Source: a virus | IMG/VR virus record: IMGVR_UViG_3300044641_000403 | Location: 1-22,778 of that record | Direction: 5' to 3' (one strand) | DNA length: 22,778 nucleotides | Shown here: positions 21,813 to 22,778 of the stretch, piece after piece | How positions within the stretch are numbered: the first letter of the stretch is position 1 | How the letters are laid out: each line of letters begins with the position of its first letter | The notes under the pieces: model-generated | Told to the model about the DNA's origin: nothing | The model's database searches: none | What the model saw: only the letters and a program-made list of their open reading frames with translations | Position numbers and translations under genes: made by a program

Positions 21813-21953
21813 CTATTTCTTGCCCTTCTTGGCGGCTTCTCGCTTGACGCTGTACGCTATTGCCACAGCCTGCTTCACGGGCTTGCCCGCGTTTACTTCA
21901 GCCTTGATGTTCTTACGGAACGCGGCTTTGCCTGTCGATTTGACGAGCGGCAT
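21813..21953 (-). CDS. Small basic phage protein (46 aa)
   Basis: A 46-residue frame: MPLVKSTGKAAFRKNIKAEV, NAGKPVKQAVAIAYSVKREA, then AKKGKK. It is strongly basic and helical. I recall very similar short proteins (KxAFxKN...NAGKPxKQAxAIAYSVKR) in many phage genomes, without a known role. It ends three bases before the portal ATG and follows the 73-aa gene by two bases. It may bind DNA or act in packaging, given its charge and neighbours; this is inference. Confidence 0.82.
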   Translation of the reverse strand: MPLVKSTGKAAFRKNIKAEVNAGKPVKQAVAIAYSVKREAAKKGKK

Positions 21954-21955
21954 GA

Positions 21956-22177
21956 TTATTTCTTCTTTGTCGGTGTTGGCTTCATCATCGTTGTTGTACG
22001 GATGACTTGCACTGGCTTGGCAGCTTTTACCATTTCTGGGCCGCGCGTCGTACCTTCGCGGGCTACAGCTTTCATGGCTGCTCGTGCGCGGGCGGGATCG
22101 CGGTTAGCTATTGCAGCTTTTTCAGCCTTTACAGTACCAGACTTGTACAGTGCTTTGGTGAATTTATTTGCTGGCAT
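21956..22177 (-). CDS. Small basic Ala/Lys/Arg-rich protein (73 aa)
   Basis: Sequence MPANKFTKALYKSGTVKAEK, DPARARAAMKAVAREGTTRG, with a tail of Thr/Met/Pro/Lys (TTTMMKPTPTKKK). Strongly basic with no membrane segment. No family recognised. The ATG follows directly on the stop of the 52-aa gene, and AAGGG lies within the end of that gene, so translation is coupled. It belongs to a run of four basic proteins between terL and portal. Confidence 0.75.
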   Translation of the reverse strand: MPANKFTKALYKSGTVKAEKAAIANRDPARARAAMKAVAREGTTRGPEMVKAAKPVQVIRTTTMMKPTPTKKK

Positions 22178-22336
22178 TTACTTACCCTTCTTAGCTGGTT
22201 TAGCGGTTTTGGCGCTCTCTTTGAACGCTTTAGCTGTTGGTGCGCCTTTAGCGCCGGGTTTACGCATTTTTTCGCCTGATCCAGCCGCAATGCGGGCCTT
22301 CTTGGCGTTGATGTTGGCGTATAGTCCGGGCTTCAT
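22178..22336 (-). CDS. Small basic phage protein MKPGLYANI type (52 aa)
   Basis: A 52-residue frame: MKPGLYANINAKKARIAAGS, GEKMRKPGAKGAPTAKAFKE, then a Lys/Ala/Pro tail. I recall near-identical short proteins (MKPGLYxNIxxKxxRIxxGSGEKMRKPG) in phage genomes, function unknown. It starts in an ATGA overlap with the 88-aa gene. About a third of residues are Lys or Arg, so nucleic-acid binding is plausible but untested. Confidence 0.82.
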   Translation of the reverse strand: MKPGLYANINAKKARIAAGSGEKMRKPGAKGAPTAKAFKESAKTAKPAKKGK

Positions 22337-22599
22337 GAGCAATTCCACCTTTTTAAACTTGCCTTAGCGCGGGTACCATCCTTAGCCTTGGCTGCTACAG
22401 CGCCCATGCGGGCGCAAAATGACGCTTTGCGGCCTGCATCGGCCTTTGTCTTCGGGTTGGGCGCTGGCGCCTTCAGCTTAGAGCCGGTCGCAGCGTTGTA
22501 TTTAGCACGGCCTTTAGCAGTCAGCCCCGCGCCTTTGGCAGCGGGCAATTTTTCCCCACGGCCAACCGACAGCGACACAGACTTTTTCTTGTCCGCCAT
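22333..22599 (-). CDS. Small basic phage protein, DUF6321-type (88 aa)
   Basis: Lys/Ala/Gly-rich protein with GRGEKLPAAKGAGLTAKGRA, KYNAATGSKLKAPAPNPKTK, then RKASFCARMGAV and KDGTRAKASLKRWNC. The GLTAKGRxKYNxxTGSxLKAP and FCARM motifs are what I associate, from memory, with DUF6321 of phages. Function is unknown. It starts two bases after the terL stop with a poor ribosome site, so it is probably co-translated. Two cysteines (in FCARM and WNCS) are unusual for a purely histone-like protein. Confidence 0.83.
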   Translation of the reverse strand: MADKKKSVSLSVGRGEKLPAAKGAGLTAKGRAKYNAATGSKLKAPAPNPKTKADAGRKASFCARMGAVAAKAKDGTRAKASLKRWNCS

Positions 22600-22601
22600 G
22601 C

Positions 22602-22778
22602 TTACGAACCCATCCAGCTTGTAGAAATTCCTTGGGGAGAATAACTGCTCATGCGTCGCTTGTCAACGCGTGCTTCGCGGTGTGCGATAGGAAATGCAAA
22701 AGTCACTGCGATGGCGTCCGCAGCGTCTGGTGAGGCCAGCCCGCGCGACTTCATGTCCTTCTTGCTTTCGAGGAAGAT
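22602..22778 (-). CDS. terL: Terminase large subunit, C-terminal end (5' part beyond window)
   Basis: The last 58 codons of an open frame that runs off the window edge. FLESKKDMKSRGLASPDAAD followed by AIAVTFAFPIA is the conserved end of the RNase-H-like nuclease domain, where the Asp in SPDAADA contributes to the metal site. This enzyme cuts and pumps phage DNA into the capsid through the portal. The tail (RRMSSYSPQGISTSWMGS) is variable. The order terL, small basic genes, portal fits a phage packaging module. Confidence 0.88.
   Translation of the reverse strand: MFLESKKDMKSRGLASPDAADAIAVTFAFPIAHREARVDKRRMSSYSPQGISTSWMGS

Noticed and set aside
1-22778. tRNA genes, CRISPR arrays, insertion sequences, integrase or attachment sites
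   Set aside because: None seen on reading; a tRNA scan was not possible, so absence of tRNAs is by eye only.

Overview
The window is a stretch of a tailed bacteriophage genome with short-tailed, P22-like (podovirus) virion genes. The evidence is a near-complete P22-type head and tail set on the minus strand: terminase large subunit end, P22-type portal, scaffold, P22-type coat, gp4-like and gp10-like tail-neck proteins, a fibre, a tailspike and three ejection-type proteins. A lipobox lipoprotein and a GH19 endolysin suggest a Gram-negative host. The small-protein repertoire resembles that of uncultured aquatic phages; this is recall, not a search. I see no integrase, repressor, tRNA or CRISPR array, so lifestyle cannot be judged here.

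Layout. Positions 1-1584 (plus strand) hold the end of a SNF2-type helicase and three tightly overlapping small genes, probably the tail of an early/replication operon. At 1581-1584 this operon meets the minus-strand operon head-on, with overlapping stop codons and no visible terminator. Everything from 1581 to 22778 is on the minus strand, so transcription runs from 22778 down to 1581: terL end, four small Lys/Ala-rich basic proteins, portal, a Dps/ferritin-like protein, a small virion-type protein, scaffold, coat, two small virion-type proteins separated by UUCG-loop hairpins, a 59-aa protein, gp4-like, gp10-like, an S74 fibre, a promoter-like site, tailspike, a 44-aa Pro-rich protein, a 111-aa beta-type protein, a GNAT protein, three ejection-type proteins, and finally a membrane/lysis cassette.

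Working together: TerL packages DNA through the portal into a shell of coat built on scaffold. The gp4-like and gp10-like proteins seal the neck, the fibre and tailspike bind the host, and the ejection proteins are expected to leave the capsid with the DNA. The lysis cassette (GH19 endolysin, a lipoprotein and four small membrane proteins) releases progeny. Most adjacent genes overlap by 1-4 bases (TAATG, TGATG, ATGA), implying translational coupling. The clear exception is the coat-downstream region, where three hairpins with TTCG loops separate genes and probably step expression down.

Most unusual features: the hairpin ladder after the coat gene; a holin-like two-TM protein ending in an EF-hand/dockerin-type calcium loop beside a shorter paralogue; a Dps-like protein next to the portal; the four-gene basic-protein cluster; and a near-consensus sigma70-type promoter in front of the tailspike. 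Seven genes absent from simple long-ORF views (43-59 aa) were found by reading the gaps; an eighth, partial one is the terL end.
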